In this document: in pieces, positions 1 through 8,038 of the stretch
Layout: the number at the start of each line of letters is the position of its first letter
Position numbering within the stretch: the first letter of the stretch is position 1
Notes under the pieces: generated by a model
Told to the model about the DNA's origin: nothing
The model's input: only the letters and a program-made list of their open reading frames with translations
Database searches by the model: none
NCBI GenBank assembly: GCA_026693085.1
Contig: JAPLNB010000302.1
Location: 1-42,126, forward strand
Source: Planctomycetota bacterium
GTDB taxonomy: Bacteria > Planctomycetota > Phycisphaerae > Tepidisphaerales > Tepidisphaeraceae
Direction: 5' to 3'
DNA: 42,126 nt
Program-made: the position numbers and the translations under genes

Positions 1-54
1 GCCGCAGGCCACACAGCGGGGATTCTGACAACAGAAATGGCTCAGGTCGTCCAT
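1..54 (-). CDS. N-terminus of a probable transposase, running off the left edge
   Basis: Only the first 18 codons lie in the window, starting from the ATG read at 54-52 on the minus strand. A good AAGGAG ribosome binding site lies about 7 bases upstream. The peptide MDDLSHFCCQNPRCVACG carries closely spaced cysteines like an N-terminal zinc finger. It resembles, from memory, the start of planctomycete IS-type transposases that begin with a zinc ribbon followed by a helix-turn-helix. The reading frame and ribosome site are seen directly; the family assignment is an inference from 18 residues. The 32-bp tandem repeat at 255-319 would lie upstream of this gene and could belong to the end of the same element. 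Confidence 0.4.
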   Translation of the reverse strand, partial: MDDLSHFCCQNPRCVACG

Positions 55-254
55 GACCAACTCCTTGTGCTTGGCCTGAGCCGTGGCGCATCAACATCTT
101 AGGCACGCTTTCAGCTGGACAACTTCAAGGGGGCACGAGGCGGAGATGGTCGGTTGGGCGGTGGTCAGGGGGCGGTCGGGGGAAGAGGCGATCAGGGCAT
201 TCGGGGGGACGGAGTGTTTTCGGCGGGTCTTCAGCGGAGGCTACTACTACTTCG

Positions 255-319
255 CCGGATAATGAGGAGTGACCCCTTTTCTTCGCCCGGATAATGAGGA
301 GTGACCCCTTTTCTTCGCC
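255..319. repeat. Two-copy 32-bp tandem repeat
   Basis: Two identical copies of a 32-bp unit, containing GGATAATGAGGAGTGACCCC, follow each other with a period of 32 (255-286 and 287-318, the match running on one base). There is no spacer, so this is not a CRISPR. The position, upstream of a leftward transposase start and just before the next gene, suggests duplicated transposon end sequence. Bases 55-254 show no supported gene. Confidence 0.85.
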
Positions 320-417
320 TTGGCTGGGATGGAAAGACGTTCGTGGCGGTCCATGCTTGTTGTTTTGCTGAAGGGTTTGCCCTTGCCGGCCGCCCTCTTC
401 GGGCTTACATTTGTTCT

Positions 418-960
418 ATGCGGCTCACATCAGTTATCGTCGGCGTGTTCCTGCTCGCGGGCTGCTCGCAGCCGGTCTTCGATGAGCCGGAGGTCAAGGA
501 CGAAGCTCTTTTTGGCGCAACAGCCATGCGGATCCACCGGGTTTTCACGCAAGTGAAAGACTGGAACGGTGACAGCCGGCCCGATGGCATTGAAGTTTTG
601 CTTGAGTTCCAGGACCAGTTTGGCGATCCGACCAAGGCGGCGGGGACGATCATGTTTGAGCTTTACCCATATCAGCAAGGCAACCCGGACCCTCGTGGTC
701 CGCGGCTGGTAAACCCGTGGCACGGCTCGCTCCTGACGACGCGCGAGCAGATTTCGCGTTGGAACCGCACGAGCCGGACGTACTCTTTTCAGCTCTCGTT
801 TCCTGGCGTCGATCCCCACAAGCCGTACGTGTTGACGGCTGTGTTCCGGTCGGGCAGCGGCAACCGCTTTTTCGACCGCATCGTGCTGGATGTGCAGGAA
901 CCGGCTGTTTCCCCGGCGATCAAGCCAGGCTTGCAACCAACCGCCAATGCTCAACCTTAA
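418..960 (+). CDS. Predicted lipoprotein of unknown function
   Basis: A 180-residue protein starting with MRLTSVIVGVFLLAGC: a short basic start, a hydrophobic stretch and a lipobox (LLAGC), so it is probably exported and lipid-anchored at Cys16. The frame is open back to 301, but the ATG at 418 is chosen because the signal peptide begins there. The mature part has a repeated beta-strand feel (for example MRIHRVFTQVKDWNGDSRPD and YSFQLSFPGVDPHKPYVLTA), with a DxNxDxxPD-like acidic stretch that could bind calcium. I do not recognise the family. Its end overlaps the start of the following kinase by 14 bases, which suggests co-transcription and possibly translational coupling. Confidence 0.75.
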   Translation: MRLTSVIVGVFLLAGCSQPVFDEPEVKDEALFGATAMRIHRVFTQVKDWNGDSRPDGIEVLLEFQDQFGDPTKAAGTIMFELYPYQQGNPDPRGPRLVNPWHGSLLTTREQISRWNRTSRTYSFQLSFPGVDPHKPYVLTAVFRSGSGNRFFDRIVLDVQEPAVSPAIKPGLQPTANAQP

Positions 961-2392
961 CCCCGTCCCCAGGCTCCGCGATCGTCTGGCATCGGAACTC
1001 GCCGCCGACTTTCCTCCGTCGCGCCCGACGCGGATCAGCCGTGCGCCCGGGCGGCTCGATGTCATGGGTGGAATTGCGGACTACACCGGATCGCTGGTCT
1101 GCGAAGCGACGCTCGACCGGGCGGCGGCGGTTGCGCTTCAGACGCGATCGGACCGGCAGCTTCAGGTGTTTTCGTTTAATCTCCTGGACGAACACCAGCC
1201 GTTCACCCTGCGGATTCCGCTGGGCGCATTGGCCGGGCAGTCGGCGGACGCGCTTCGGCGGGATTTCGCTGATCCCGGCCGAAGATGGGCAGGTTACCTC
1301 GCGGGCTGCCTGTTCCTGCTGCACGAGAACAAACACATCGACCTGAACGACGCGAGCATTCCAGGGTTCAATATCGCTCTGCTTTCGACGGTGCCGCTCG
1401 GCGCGGGGGTCTCTTCGTCGGCCGCGATCGAAGTTGCCACGATGATGGCGTTGGCGGATCACTTTGGGCTTCGCGAGTCGGTGATCGACCCGATGCAGAT
1501 GGCGTCGCTGTGCCAGCAAGTTGAGAACCGCATCGTCGGTGCTCCCTGCGGGATCATGGACCAGGTGACGAGTGTGGCGGGGCAGACGAATTCGCTGCTG
1601 CGGCTGGTTTGCCAGCCGCATACGTTGCAGCCGTCGATGTCGCTGCCGGCGGGGATCCGCGTGCTGGGGATCAACTCGAATGTAAAGCATTCGGTCGGTG
1701 GGGGGATGTATGGCAAGACCCGCTGCGCGGCGTTTATGGGGCACAGGATCATTCTTGAACAGATGCGCAAGCTCGGCGTCGCGGCCGGCCAAGCGCTCGC
1801 TGCCGATCCGATGAACGGGTACCTGGCGAATGTCAATCCCGACGACTACAAGGCGCTGTTGCGGCCGGTGCTGCCGGCGAACATGAAGGGGCGAGATTTC
1901 GTGGCGCAATTTGGCGCAACGATTGACAAGGCGACGAGCATCGACGCCGACACCGACTACCCTGTGCAAATGGCGACGGATCACCATGTTTTGGAAGCGC
2001 ACCGGGTTCGGCAGTTTGTTCGATTCGTTGAGGAAGCGGCGGCCGCGCCGGCGAAAACTCGCGAGCAGGGTCTTGCCCTCGACAGGGCCGGCCATCTTAT
2101 GTACGCCTCGCACTTGTCGTATACCCAGTGCGCCAAGCTCGGGGCGGATGAATGCGATGTGCTCGTCGAACTCGTCCACAAGCACGAGCCGGCGGGGTTG
2201 TATGGGGCGAAGATCACGGGCGGGGGTTCGGGGGGGACGGTGGCGGTGTTGGCGGATCAATCAGCGCGTGCTGACGAGGCGATTGCGGGGATTATGCGGG
2301 AATATCAGGAGCGTACGGGTCGCAAGGCGGAGGCGTTTTTGGGAAGCAGTCCTGGGGCGTGGGCGGTTGGGACGACGCTGGTTACGGGGTAG
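947..2392 (+). CDS. GHMP-family sugar kinase, L-arabinokinase/galactokinase type
   Basis: A 481-residue kinase that should phosphorylate the anomeric carbon of a sugar with ATP. Family motifs are in order: APGRLDVMGGIADYTGS (residues 33-49), the glycine/serine ATP loop VPLGAGVSSSAAIE (149-162), PCGIMDQ with the catalytic aspartate (about 205), and a C-terminal GAKITGGGSGGTVAVL. Bacterial galactokinase usually has GRxNLIGEHTDY at the first motif. The GGIADYTGS version seen here is the one found in plant arabinokinase C-terminal domains, so the substrate may be L-arabinose or another sugar rather than galactose. The ATG at 947 is preferred to the upstream in-frame start because the domain begins about 10 residues later. 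It overlaps the lipoprotein gene by 14 bases and converges on the transporter gene 23 bases downstream. Confidence 0.85.
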   Translation: MLNLNPVPRLRDRLASELAADFPPSRPTRISRAPGRLDVMGGIADYTGSLVCEATLDRAAAVALQTRSDRQLQVFSFNLLDEHQPFTLRIPLGALAGQSADALRRDFADPGRRWAGYLAGCLFLLHENKHIDLNDASIPGFNIALLSTVPLGAGVSSSAAIEVATMMALADHFGLRESVIDPMQMASLCQQVENRIVGAPCGIMDQVTSVAGQTNSLLRLVCQPHTLQPSMSLPAGIRVLGINSNVKHSVGGGMYGKTRCAAFMGHRIILEQMRKLGVAAGQALAADPMNGYLANVNPDDYKALLRPVLPANMKGRDFVAQFGATIDKATSIDADTDYPVQMATDHHVLEAHRVRQFVRFVEEAAAAPAKTREQGLALDRAGHLMYASHLSYTQCAKLGADECDVLVELVHKHEPAGLYGAKITGGGSGGTVAVLADQSARADEAIAGIMREYQERTGRKAEAFLGSSPGAWAVGTTLVTG

Positions 2393-2415
2393 TCTGCCGC
2401 CAACGCCATTTCCCA

Positions 2416-3828
2416 CTACACATTCAGCAGTCGCCCGCACTGTTTGCAATAGGTTGCATTTACCGGGTTCATGGCTTCACACTCCGCCCAGGGGCACGTC
2501 CGCGTCGCAGGCGCCACGCTCGGCACTTCCACCTCTGCCGTGCTCTGCCCTTCCTTCTTATCCACGATCCGGCTTGGCAGGAACGGGATCACGACCAGCA
2601 CCAGCGCCGTGGTTCCGGCGTTCACCCACACCAGGTTCATGAAGGTCAGGTTGTACTTTTCGAACAATGCCGACCCGATGATGTCCGAAAACGAAAGGCC
2701 GATGTTCCAGAGCGCGATCATGAGCGAATACCCAAGCGCCTCGCTTCCTTTTGGGGTCGACCGGGCTGCCAGGTCAAACAGCGGCAATTGTGCGAGCGTC
2801 AGGCCCATACCCGCGAGTCCCTCAACGACCAGTGCCATTTTCCACGACACGTAGCCCAGGTAACTGAGGTTGCTGAGCACGGTGCAGGTGATCGCGAAGT
2901 ACAAGAGCGTTCGCAGGCGGAACCGCCCGCATAGGAACGGATACACAAACGATGCAATCAGGCCCATCCCGCCGTAGATGATTCCCAGGTTTCCGATGAA
3001 CTGGCTGTTCAGCTTGAGCGTGTTCGTCTGGTAATACAAGAGGGGCGTATACAGGCCCGGCGCCACCTGCACCAGGAAAAACAACCCTCCCGCAATCCAT
3101 AGTGCGGGGCTTTTGAACACCTTCACAAGCTGCTGCCATGCATTCCCGAACGCGCTCGCATCGCCCACTGTTTTTGCTATTCGCGGCTCCCTTAACAACA
3201 GCAACGTGACCGGCACCATCGAGAGAAACAGCAACCCGGCCGACAGCGCAGTCCACCCAAACCACTTCGTCGCCAGGTATCCCCCCACCGGCAACCCGAC
3301 AATTGAGGTGATATTGATGATCACCAGGCGCAACGAGCTAAGGCGCCCGGTCGCCCCATGCTTCTGGGCCCCCTCCACCAATAGCCCGCCGTTCACCGTG
3401 CTCGCCAAGGCCGCCATCACATTCATCAGGAACGTCACCCACAGCAGCGCCTTGTAGTTTGAGGTCACCCCACCCATGGCAAACCACAGCAGCCCGGCAC
3501 CGCCCGTGCTCAGGATCAAATACCACCGGCGGCGCGACCCAAACAACGGCAGGCCATCGGACAGCAGCCCCGCGATCGGCTTGAAGCTCCAGGGCAGTGT
3601 AGTGAACGCCACAAACGCCGCCATCATCAGCGGGGTTGCCCCCAGCTTATCCTTGAGCAGGAAGCGAATCGGGTAATACCCGATCGACGCGGTCTGCCCC
3701 AGCGTTGTCACGAGGAGGCCCCAGCCCACCAGTGTCATGTAGCGTTGCAGGCTCATTGCCGGAATGGCCTTCGGGTCCGGTGACTCATCATTCAACACCG
3801 CGCCCATTGTCGGCGACGAACCCATCAT
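2416..3828 (-). CDS. Major facilitator transporter of the folate-biopterin (BT1) type with a C-terminal zinc ribbon
   Basis: A polytopic membrane protein of about 470 residues with roughly 12 hydrophobic segments. The loop LPWSFKPIAGLLSDGLPLFG followed by SRRRWYLI matches the signature of the folate-biopterin transporter family (PW..KP..G..SD..P..G..RR.Y). Known members carry folates, pterins or S-adenosylmethionine. The C-terminus ends in CPWAECEAMNPVNATYCKQC, a four-cysteine zinc ribbon on the cytosolic side, which is unusual for this family. The ATG at 3828 is chosen over an upstream TTG at 3909; an AGGTGG lies directly before it, so MMGSSPTMG could start at any of three methionines. The gene lies 93 bases downstream of metW in the same direction, so it may be transcribed with the methionine genes. 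Confidence 0.8.
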   Translation of the reverse strand: MMGSSPTMGAVLNDESPDPKAIPAMSLQRYMTLVGWGLLVTTLGQTASIGYYPIRFLLKDKLGATPLMMAAFVAFTTLPWSFKPIAGLLSDGLPLFGSRRRWYLILSTGGAGLLWFAMGGVTSNYKALLWVTFLMNVMAALASTVNGGLLVEGAQKHGATGRLSSLRLVIINITSIVGLPVGGYLATKWFGWTALSAGLLFLSMVPVTLLLLREPRIAKTVGDASAFGNAWQQLVKVFKSPALWIAGGLFFLVQVAPGLYTPLLYYQTNTLKLNSQFIGNLGIIYGGMGLIASFVYPFLCGRFRLRTLLYFAITCTVLSNLSYLGYVSWKMALVVEGLAGMGLTLAQLPLFDLAARSTPKGSEALGYSLMIALWNIGLSFSDIIGSALFEKYNLTFMNLVWVNAGTTALVLVVIPFLPSRIVDKKEGQSTAEVEVPSVAPATRTCPWAECEAMNPVNATYCKQCGRLLNV

Positions 3829-3921
3829 CCACCTGCCTCGGCACCCCGCAGAATGTGCCCCGTCCGGTCCTGACTCCAGGGATTCATCCCCGGGGTCTTT
3901 CTTTCCCAACTCGCTCTGGCG

Positions 3922-4677
3922 CTACCCGTTTTCGACCACGAGGAGCGCTTCTTCAGCATACAGGTTGTCCCCCGCTCGCATTTCCCTCACCACCCCCTCG
4001 GCCAGGACATGTCCTTCGACAATATGGACGTGATTGGCATCGGTCCAATCGAGAAAATCCTGGAGGGTGAGCAAGTGGATGTTGGGCGTGTCATACCACA
4101 TCCGTGGCAGCCGCGGCGTTATGGGCATCCGGCCGCGGAGCGCCAGGTCAAAGCGAATCTGCCAATACCCGAAGTTGGGGAACGACACGATTCCCCGTCG
4201 CCCGACGCGGAGCATTTCGCACAGAAGCTCGACGGGGCGGTGCAACGCCTGCAGAGTTTGCTCCAGGACCACGTAATCGAAGCTCTGGTCGGCGAAGCCC
4301 TTGAGGCCGGCGTCCAGATTGGATTGAAAGACGGGGACGCCCCTGGCGACGGATTCGAGCACGGCTGCGGAGTCGAGTTCGACACCTTGGCCGCGGACGT
4401 TTTTGCGGGCCATGAGCGTCGCGAGGAGTTCGCCGTTGCCACAGCCCAGATCGAGGACCGATGCGCCCTCGGGGACTCTGGACTCGATCAGGCGGTCCTG
4501 CCAATCGGCATGCTCGCTGCCGGGGCCGACTCCGCTCTCGGTCCACACCGGCTGGGCCAGCAGCGCTTCGATTTTTTCCGGCTCCAGATTCGCCAACGAC
4601 GGATCGATGCGCCTCGCCAGAAGCTTCGCCAGCGCCGCCGTCGCCTCCGGAATGGGTAAATCTTTGCGCGTCATCAT
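3922..4677 (-). CDS. metW: Methionine biosynthesis protein MetW
   Basis: A 251-residue methyltransferase-fold protein. It carries the nucleotide-binding motif VLDLGCGNGELL near residue 75 and later the MetW-typical stretches FDYVVLEQTLQALHRP, VSFPNFGYWQIR and MWYDTPNIHLLTL. MetW works with MetX in homoserine acylation in many bacteria, and its gene usually follows metX, as here. Its ATG shares a four-base ATGA overlap with the metX stop (4674-4677), a sign of translational coupling. It has about 50 more N-terminal residues than the shortest MetW proteins; the extension (IDPSLANLEPEKIEALLAQP) looks like a genuine charged helical region, because there is no good start inside it. Confidence 0.93.
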   Translation of the reverse strand: MMTRKDLPIPEATAALAKLLARRIDPSLANLEPEKIEALLAQPVWTESGVGPGSEHADWQDRLIESRVPEGASVLDLGCGNGELLATLMARKNVRGQGVELDSAAVLESVARGVPVFQSNLDAGLKGFADQSFDYVVLEQTLQALHRPVELLCEMLRVGRRGIVSFPNFGYWQIRFDLALRGRMPITPRLPRMWYDTPNIHLLTLQDFLDWTDANHVHIVEGHVLAEGVVREMRAGDNLYAEEALLVVENG

Positions 4678-5882
4678 TCACCGTCCAGAAAATGCCGCAG
4701 CAGATGGCCAACGGGCTTGGTTTCGACGAGGAACGAGTCGTGGCCATAGGGCGACGGCACATCAACGTACGTCACCGACTTGCCCGCCCGGCACATAGCC
4801 AGCGCAAACTCCCTGCAATGCTCCGGCGGATAGAGCCAGTCGGACGAGAAGGAGACCACCATGACCCGCGACTTGATCCGGCGGCAGGCCTGGACCAGAT
4901 CCCCGCCGCCCCACTGCGCGGCGGCGTCGTAGTAATCCATTGCCCGGGTGATGTACAAGTAGCTGTTGGCGTCGAATCGTTCGACGAAGGACCGTCCCTG
5001 GTGGTCGAGGTAGCTCTCGACCTCATACTCCATGCCAAAGCCGAAGTCGGGTTTTTCCTTGTCGCGTAGGCGCCGGCCGAATTTCTCGTGCATGGCCTCT
5101 TCGGACAGATAGGTGATGTGTGCCAACATCCGCGCGGCGGCCAGGCCGGTCGCCGGCTGCACGCCGCCGTAGTAGTCTCCGCCGCAGAAATTCGGGTCAT
5201 TCATGATCGCGTGTCGGCCGACGGCATTGAACGCCAGCCCTTGCGCCGATAGCCTGGGGGACGCCGCCAGCACGATCGAGCGTTCGACGCGTTCGGGAAA
5301 CGCCAGGGCCCATTCCAGAGCCTGCTGTCCGCCCAACGACCCGCCGACGACGCCTTTGATCCGTTCGATGCCGAGGGCATCGAGGAGCTTGGTCTGCAAT
5401 CGGACCCAATCGCCCACGGTCACGACCGGGAAGCTCATGCCATAGGGCCTGCCGGTCTGTGGATTGATGGATGACGGTCCTGTGGTGCCGTAGCAACTGC
5501 CCAGGAAGTTTGAGCCGATCACACAGTAGCGATTGGTATCGATTGCTTTTCCCGGGCCGATGACGGTATCCCACCAGCCTGGGTGGCGCGTCCGCCAGAT
5601 CCTGCCGGTGGTGTGTGCATTCCGATCCCACCCCGCCACGTGCGCGTCGCCGGACAGCGCGTGGACGACCAACACCACGTTATCGCGTGCCGGAGCCATT
5701 TGTCCATACATCTCGTACTCAACCACGACGGGCGCAATGCTGACGCCTGCCTCGAGCGCAAACGGCCGCTCCGGGGAGGCGAGTGCTATGCTGCACACCT
5801 CGGTCCAGCCCACGGACGTCGGGCTATCGGGCGGATCATCGCCTGCCGACCTCTGCTTTGGTTTGCGTACCTCGTTCTGCAT
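4674..5882 (-). CDS. metX: Homoserine O-acyltransferase MetX
   Basis: A 402-residue alpha/beta hydrolase-fold enzyme that acylates homoserine, most likely with acetyl-CoA, to activate it for sulfur insertion. The nucleophile lies in GGSLGGQQALEWA (Ser182), with the acid in SSDWLYPPE (Asp348) and the base in YGHDSFL (His381). NFLGSCYGTTGPSSINPQTG is the family signature near the active site. The frame is open to 5972, but the ATG at 5882 is chosen because a GAGGGGG stretch lies upstream and the residues before it look non-coding. It is flanked by metY (144 bases upstream) and metW (overlapping), giving a complete direct-sulfhydrylation module. Confidence 0.95.
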   Translation of the reverse strand: MQNEVRKPKQRSAGDDPPDSPTSVGWTEVCSIALASPERPFALEAGVSIAPVVVEYEMYGQMAPARDNVVLVVHALSGDAHVAGWDRNAHTTGRIWRTRHPGWWDTVIGPGKAIDTNRYCVIGSNFLGSCYGTTGPSSINPQTGRPYGMSFPVVTVGDWVRLQTKLLDALGIERIKGVVGGSLGGQQALEWALAFPERVERSIVLAASPRLSAQGLAFNAVGRHAIMNDPNFCGGDYYGGVQPATGLAAARMLAHITYLSEEAMHEKFGRRLRDKEKPDFGFGMEYEVESYLDHQGRSFVERFDANSYLYITRAMDYYDAAAQWGGGDLVQACRRIKSRVMVVSFSSDWLYPPEHCREFALAMCRAGKSVTYVDVPSPYGHDSFLVETKPVGHLLRHFLDGE

Positions 5883-6026
5883 ATCGCACTCATCCCCCTC
5901 TTGATTACAAGCGGAGGGCCGAGATGTGGGTGAACCCTCGGCGAGAACTGCTGGCCAACGCCCCATTTGCACTCGCTCTCAGCCTGAACTGGGCCACGAC
6001 GGCGTCCTGCCCCGTGACCTCTACGT

Positions 6027-7343
6027 CTACCTCTGCGAGGCCTCCATCGCCTGTTTCAGATCTGCGATGATATCATTGACATCTTCCAATCCGACGGAGA
6101 CCCGCACGAAATCGGCCGTGACGCCGGCCTTTCTCTGTTCGGCGTCGGTCAATTGCTGGTGCGTTGTGCTGGCCGGGTGGATCACCAGCGTCTTGGCATC
6201 GAGAATGTTGGCCAGATGCGATGCCAGCTTGACGGAATTGATGAACTTTCGCCCTGCCTCAACGCCGCCCTTGATCCCAAAGCCCAGGATCGCGCCCGGC
6301 CCGAAGGGGAAGTACTTTTTCGCGCGGGCATAATCGGGATGCGTTTGCAGACCTGGGTAATTGACCCAGGCGACCGCAGGATGGCCGGTCAGGAATTTGG
6401 CGACGGCAATGGCGTTGGCGCAATGCGCTCTTGCTCGCAGGGGCAGAGTCTCGATGCCTTGGAGGATCTGGAAGCTGTTGAATGGCGAGATGCAGGCGCC
6501 GGTGTCCCGCAGCAATCCGGTCCTGACCTTCAAAACAAAAGCCAGCCCCGGCGCAACTGCCTTGGGATGGCCACCAAAGGCATCCCAGAAATTCACGCCG
6601 TGGTACGACGGGTCCGGCTCGGTGATCTCCGTGTACTTAGCCGCGGCTTTCCAGTCAAAATCGCCCTTCTCGACGATGGCGCCGCCCATGCTGGTCCCAT
6701 GTCCGCCGATCATCTTGGTCAGCGAATAAACCGCGATGTCCGCCCCGTGTTCAAAGGGGTTGAACAGGGGCGGCGGCGTGACTGTATTGTCCACCACAAA
6801 GGGCAACCGGTGGCGTTTAGCGACGGCGGCGATGGCTTCGAAGTCATCCACATTGTTCCTGGGATTCCCGATCGACTCGGTGTAGACCAGCCGCGTTTTG
6901 TCATCGATCGCGTTCTGGAAACTCGCCGGATCGCTCGAATCGACCAGGCGGACCTCGATCCCGAACCGCTTCATGGTGGAGGTGAACAGGGTGTTGGTTC
7001 CGCCGTAGAGGTTTCTGCCGCTGACAATGTTCTGCCCCGCGGAGGTGATGCACGCAACCGCGTAGAAGATGGCTGCCTGCCCGGACGCCGTCGCGACGGC
7101 GCCCGTTCCGCCGTGCATAGCAGCCAGGCGTTTCTCCAGAACATCGGTGGTCGGGTTCATCAGCCGGGTATAGATGTTTCCGGACTTTCGGAGCGCGAAC
7201 AGATCGGCGGCATGATCGGCGTCCTGAAACACATAGCTGGTTGTCTGGTAGATCGGCACCGCGCGGGCCCCGGTGACGGGGTCCGGCACCTGCCCCGCAT
7301 GAATCGCCAGCGTCTGCGCGCCGGGTTTGCTCTGTGCCGCCAT
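6027..7343 (-). CDS. metY: O-acetylhomoserine sulfhydrylase MetY (PLP enzyme)
   Basis: A 438-residue pyridoxal-phosphate enzyme of the cystathionine gamma-synthase family that converts O-acetylhomoserine and sulfide to homocysteine. Seen: PIYQTTSYVFQDADHAA near the N-terminus, YTRLMNPTTDVLEKRLA, the aspartate strand PFVVDNTVTPP, and the PLP lysine in YSLTKMIGGHGTSMGG. The length and the long C-terminal domain (HPASTTHQQL, VRVSVGLEDVNDII) fit the OAH sulfhydrylase branch rather than cystathionine synthase. The start MAAQSKPG follows a GGAAAGAG ribosome site. It is the first gene of the met cluster, and its upstream region carries a run of TTAAC half-sites described separately. Confidence 0.95.
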   Translation of the reverse strand: MAAQSKPGAQTLAIHAGQVPDPVTGARAVPIYQTTSYVFQDADHAADLFALRKSGNIYTRLMNPTTDVLEKRLAAMHGGTGAVATASGQAAIFYAVACITSAGQNIVSGRNLYGGTNTLFTSTMKRFGIEVRLVDSSDPASFQNAIDDKTRLVYTESIGNPRNNVDDFEAIAAVAKRHRLPFVVDNTVTPPPLFNPFEHGADIAVYSLTKMIGGHGTSMGGAIVEKGDFDWKAAAKYTEITEPDPSYHGVNFWDAFGGHPKAVAPGLAFVLKVRTGLLRDTGACISPFNSFQILQGIETLPLRARAHCANAIAVAKFLTGHPAVAWVNYPGLQTHPDYARAKKYFPFGPGAILGFGIKGGVEAGRKFINSVKLASHLANILDAKTLVIHPASTTHQQLTDAEQRKAGVTADFVRVSVGLEDVNDIIADLKQAMEASQR

Positions 7344-7359
7344 GGCTTGCTCTTTCCTA

Positions 7360-7400
7360 TTAACAGACTAACAATTTAACACCGTTAACGTCCGATTAAC
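7360..7400 (-). promoter_or_regulatory. Cluster of five TTAAC-type half-sites in the metY leader
   Basis: Read on the plus strand, TTAAC occurs at 7360-7364, 7376-7380, 7385-7389 and 7396-7400, with CTAAC at 7368-7372. The spacings are 8, 8, 9 and 11 bases, and the cluster ends about 17 bases before the metY start codon. Just upstream lies the palindrome GTACCGGTAC (7411-7420) and the small hairpin CTTGT-CGGT-ACAAG (7424-7437). The pattern is seen directly; a role as operator is inferred. I looked for a SAM riboswitch in 7344-7647 and did not recognise one. Confidence 0.35.
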
Positions 7401-7597
7401 CTCGTGTAGCGTACCGGTACTCGCTTGTCGGTACAAGATCTATTATTCCTACTTGATTTGCCATAATTCCTCGGTCGTGCCAGGGCAGCACTGGCGCGAG
7501 CCGTTCCTTCGACGCCAGCGTGTGGCAGGTTTCGTTATTATTACTTGTCATTGCGCTGCTCCCCTTTTTTCATAGGCAGAGAATAATCCGACCGACA

Positions 7598-7603
7598 TAT
7601 AAT
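7598..7603 (+). promoter_or_regulatory. Putative -10 box for the hibernation factor gene
   Basis: A perfect TATAAT lies in an AT-rich stretch 44 bases before the ATG at 7648. No clear -35 box is visible 16-18 bases upstream, so the promoter is only half supported. Confidence 0.4.
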
Positions 7604-7647
7604 ATAGGAGAACTACAGGACACGATGGACCCTGTTGGAGGCAATCG

Positions 7648-7956
7648 ATGCAATTTGACATCCATGCGCCCAAGATTGGGACGACCGAATCGTTATCGGA
7701 TCACATCGAGCGTCGCATGCATGCCGCCCTTGGCCAGTTTGAGCACCGGATCAGCACGGTTGACGTGAAGATTCAGGATCTGACGGCAGGTCGCGGCGGC
7801 GTAGACAAGAGCTGCAGTGTCTTCGTGCATCTGAAGCGAGCGGGCATCGTAATGGCTCAGGAAGTGCAGTCTGACATGTACGCTGCAGTGAGCTTGGCTG
7901 CGGACAAGATCAAGCACGCGGTCGGCCACAAGCTCGACCGCCGCCGCTTCCACTAA
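7648..7956 (+). CDS. hpf: Short ribosome hibernation promoting factor (HPF/RaiA family)
   Basis: A 102-residue protein with the beta-alpha-beta-beta-beta-alpha layout of the HPF/YfiA family. It begins MQFDIHAPKIGTTESLSDHI, has a central strand VDVKIQDLTAGRGGVDKSCSVFVHL, and ends with the basic helix AADKIKHAVGHKLDRRRFH. Such proteins bind the 30S decoding centre and silence or dimerise ribosomes under starvation. The protein lacks the C-terminal dimerisation domain of long HPF, so it is the short type. The ATG at 7648 is supported by the family N-terminus, and GGAGG precedes it by several bases. It converges on the hydrolase gene, with a hairpin between them. Confidence 0.85.
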   Translation: MQFDIHAPKIGTTESLSDHIERRMHAALGQFEHRISTVDVKIQDLTAGRGGVDKSCSVFVHLKRAGIVMAQEVQSDMYAAVSLAADKIKHAVGHKLDRRRFH

Positions 7957-7973
7957 ATCGGTCCACGGAAATA

Positions 7974-8036
7974 CGAAAGTGCCCCCTGTTTCGGGTGCCA
8001 TTGGCTGCTGGTCAGCCAGTGCTGGTGTCACTTTCG
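7974..8036. terminator. Long hairpin between convergent genes, possible bidirectional terminator
   Basis: CGAAAGTG (7974-7981) pairs with CACTTTCG (8029-8036), with an inner GGCTG/CAGCC stem. It sits between the stop codons of two convergent genes. There is no strong T-run, so intrinsic termination is plausible but not certain. Confidence 0.45.
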
Positions 8037-8038
8037 AT

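Noticed and set aside
255..319. Possible CRISPR start
   Set aside because: Two 32-bp units are directly adjacent without spacers, and no cas genes are in the window.
920..2260. 446-codon open frame on the minus strand
   Set aside because: It is antisense to the GHMP kinase; the translation is arginine/histidine rich and without family features.
7344..7647. SAM riboswitch upstream of metY
   Set aside because: None of the SAM-I, SAM-II or SAM-IV core sequences was recognised on the minus strand; only short repeats and small hairpins are visible.
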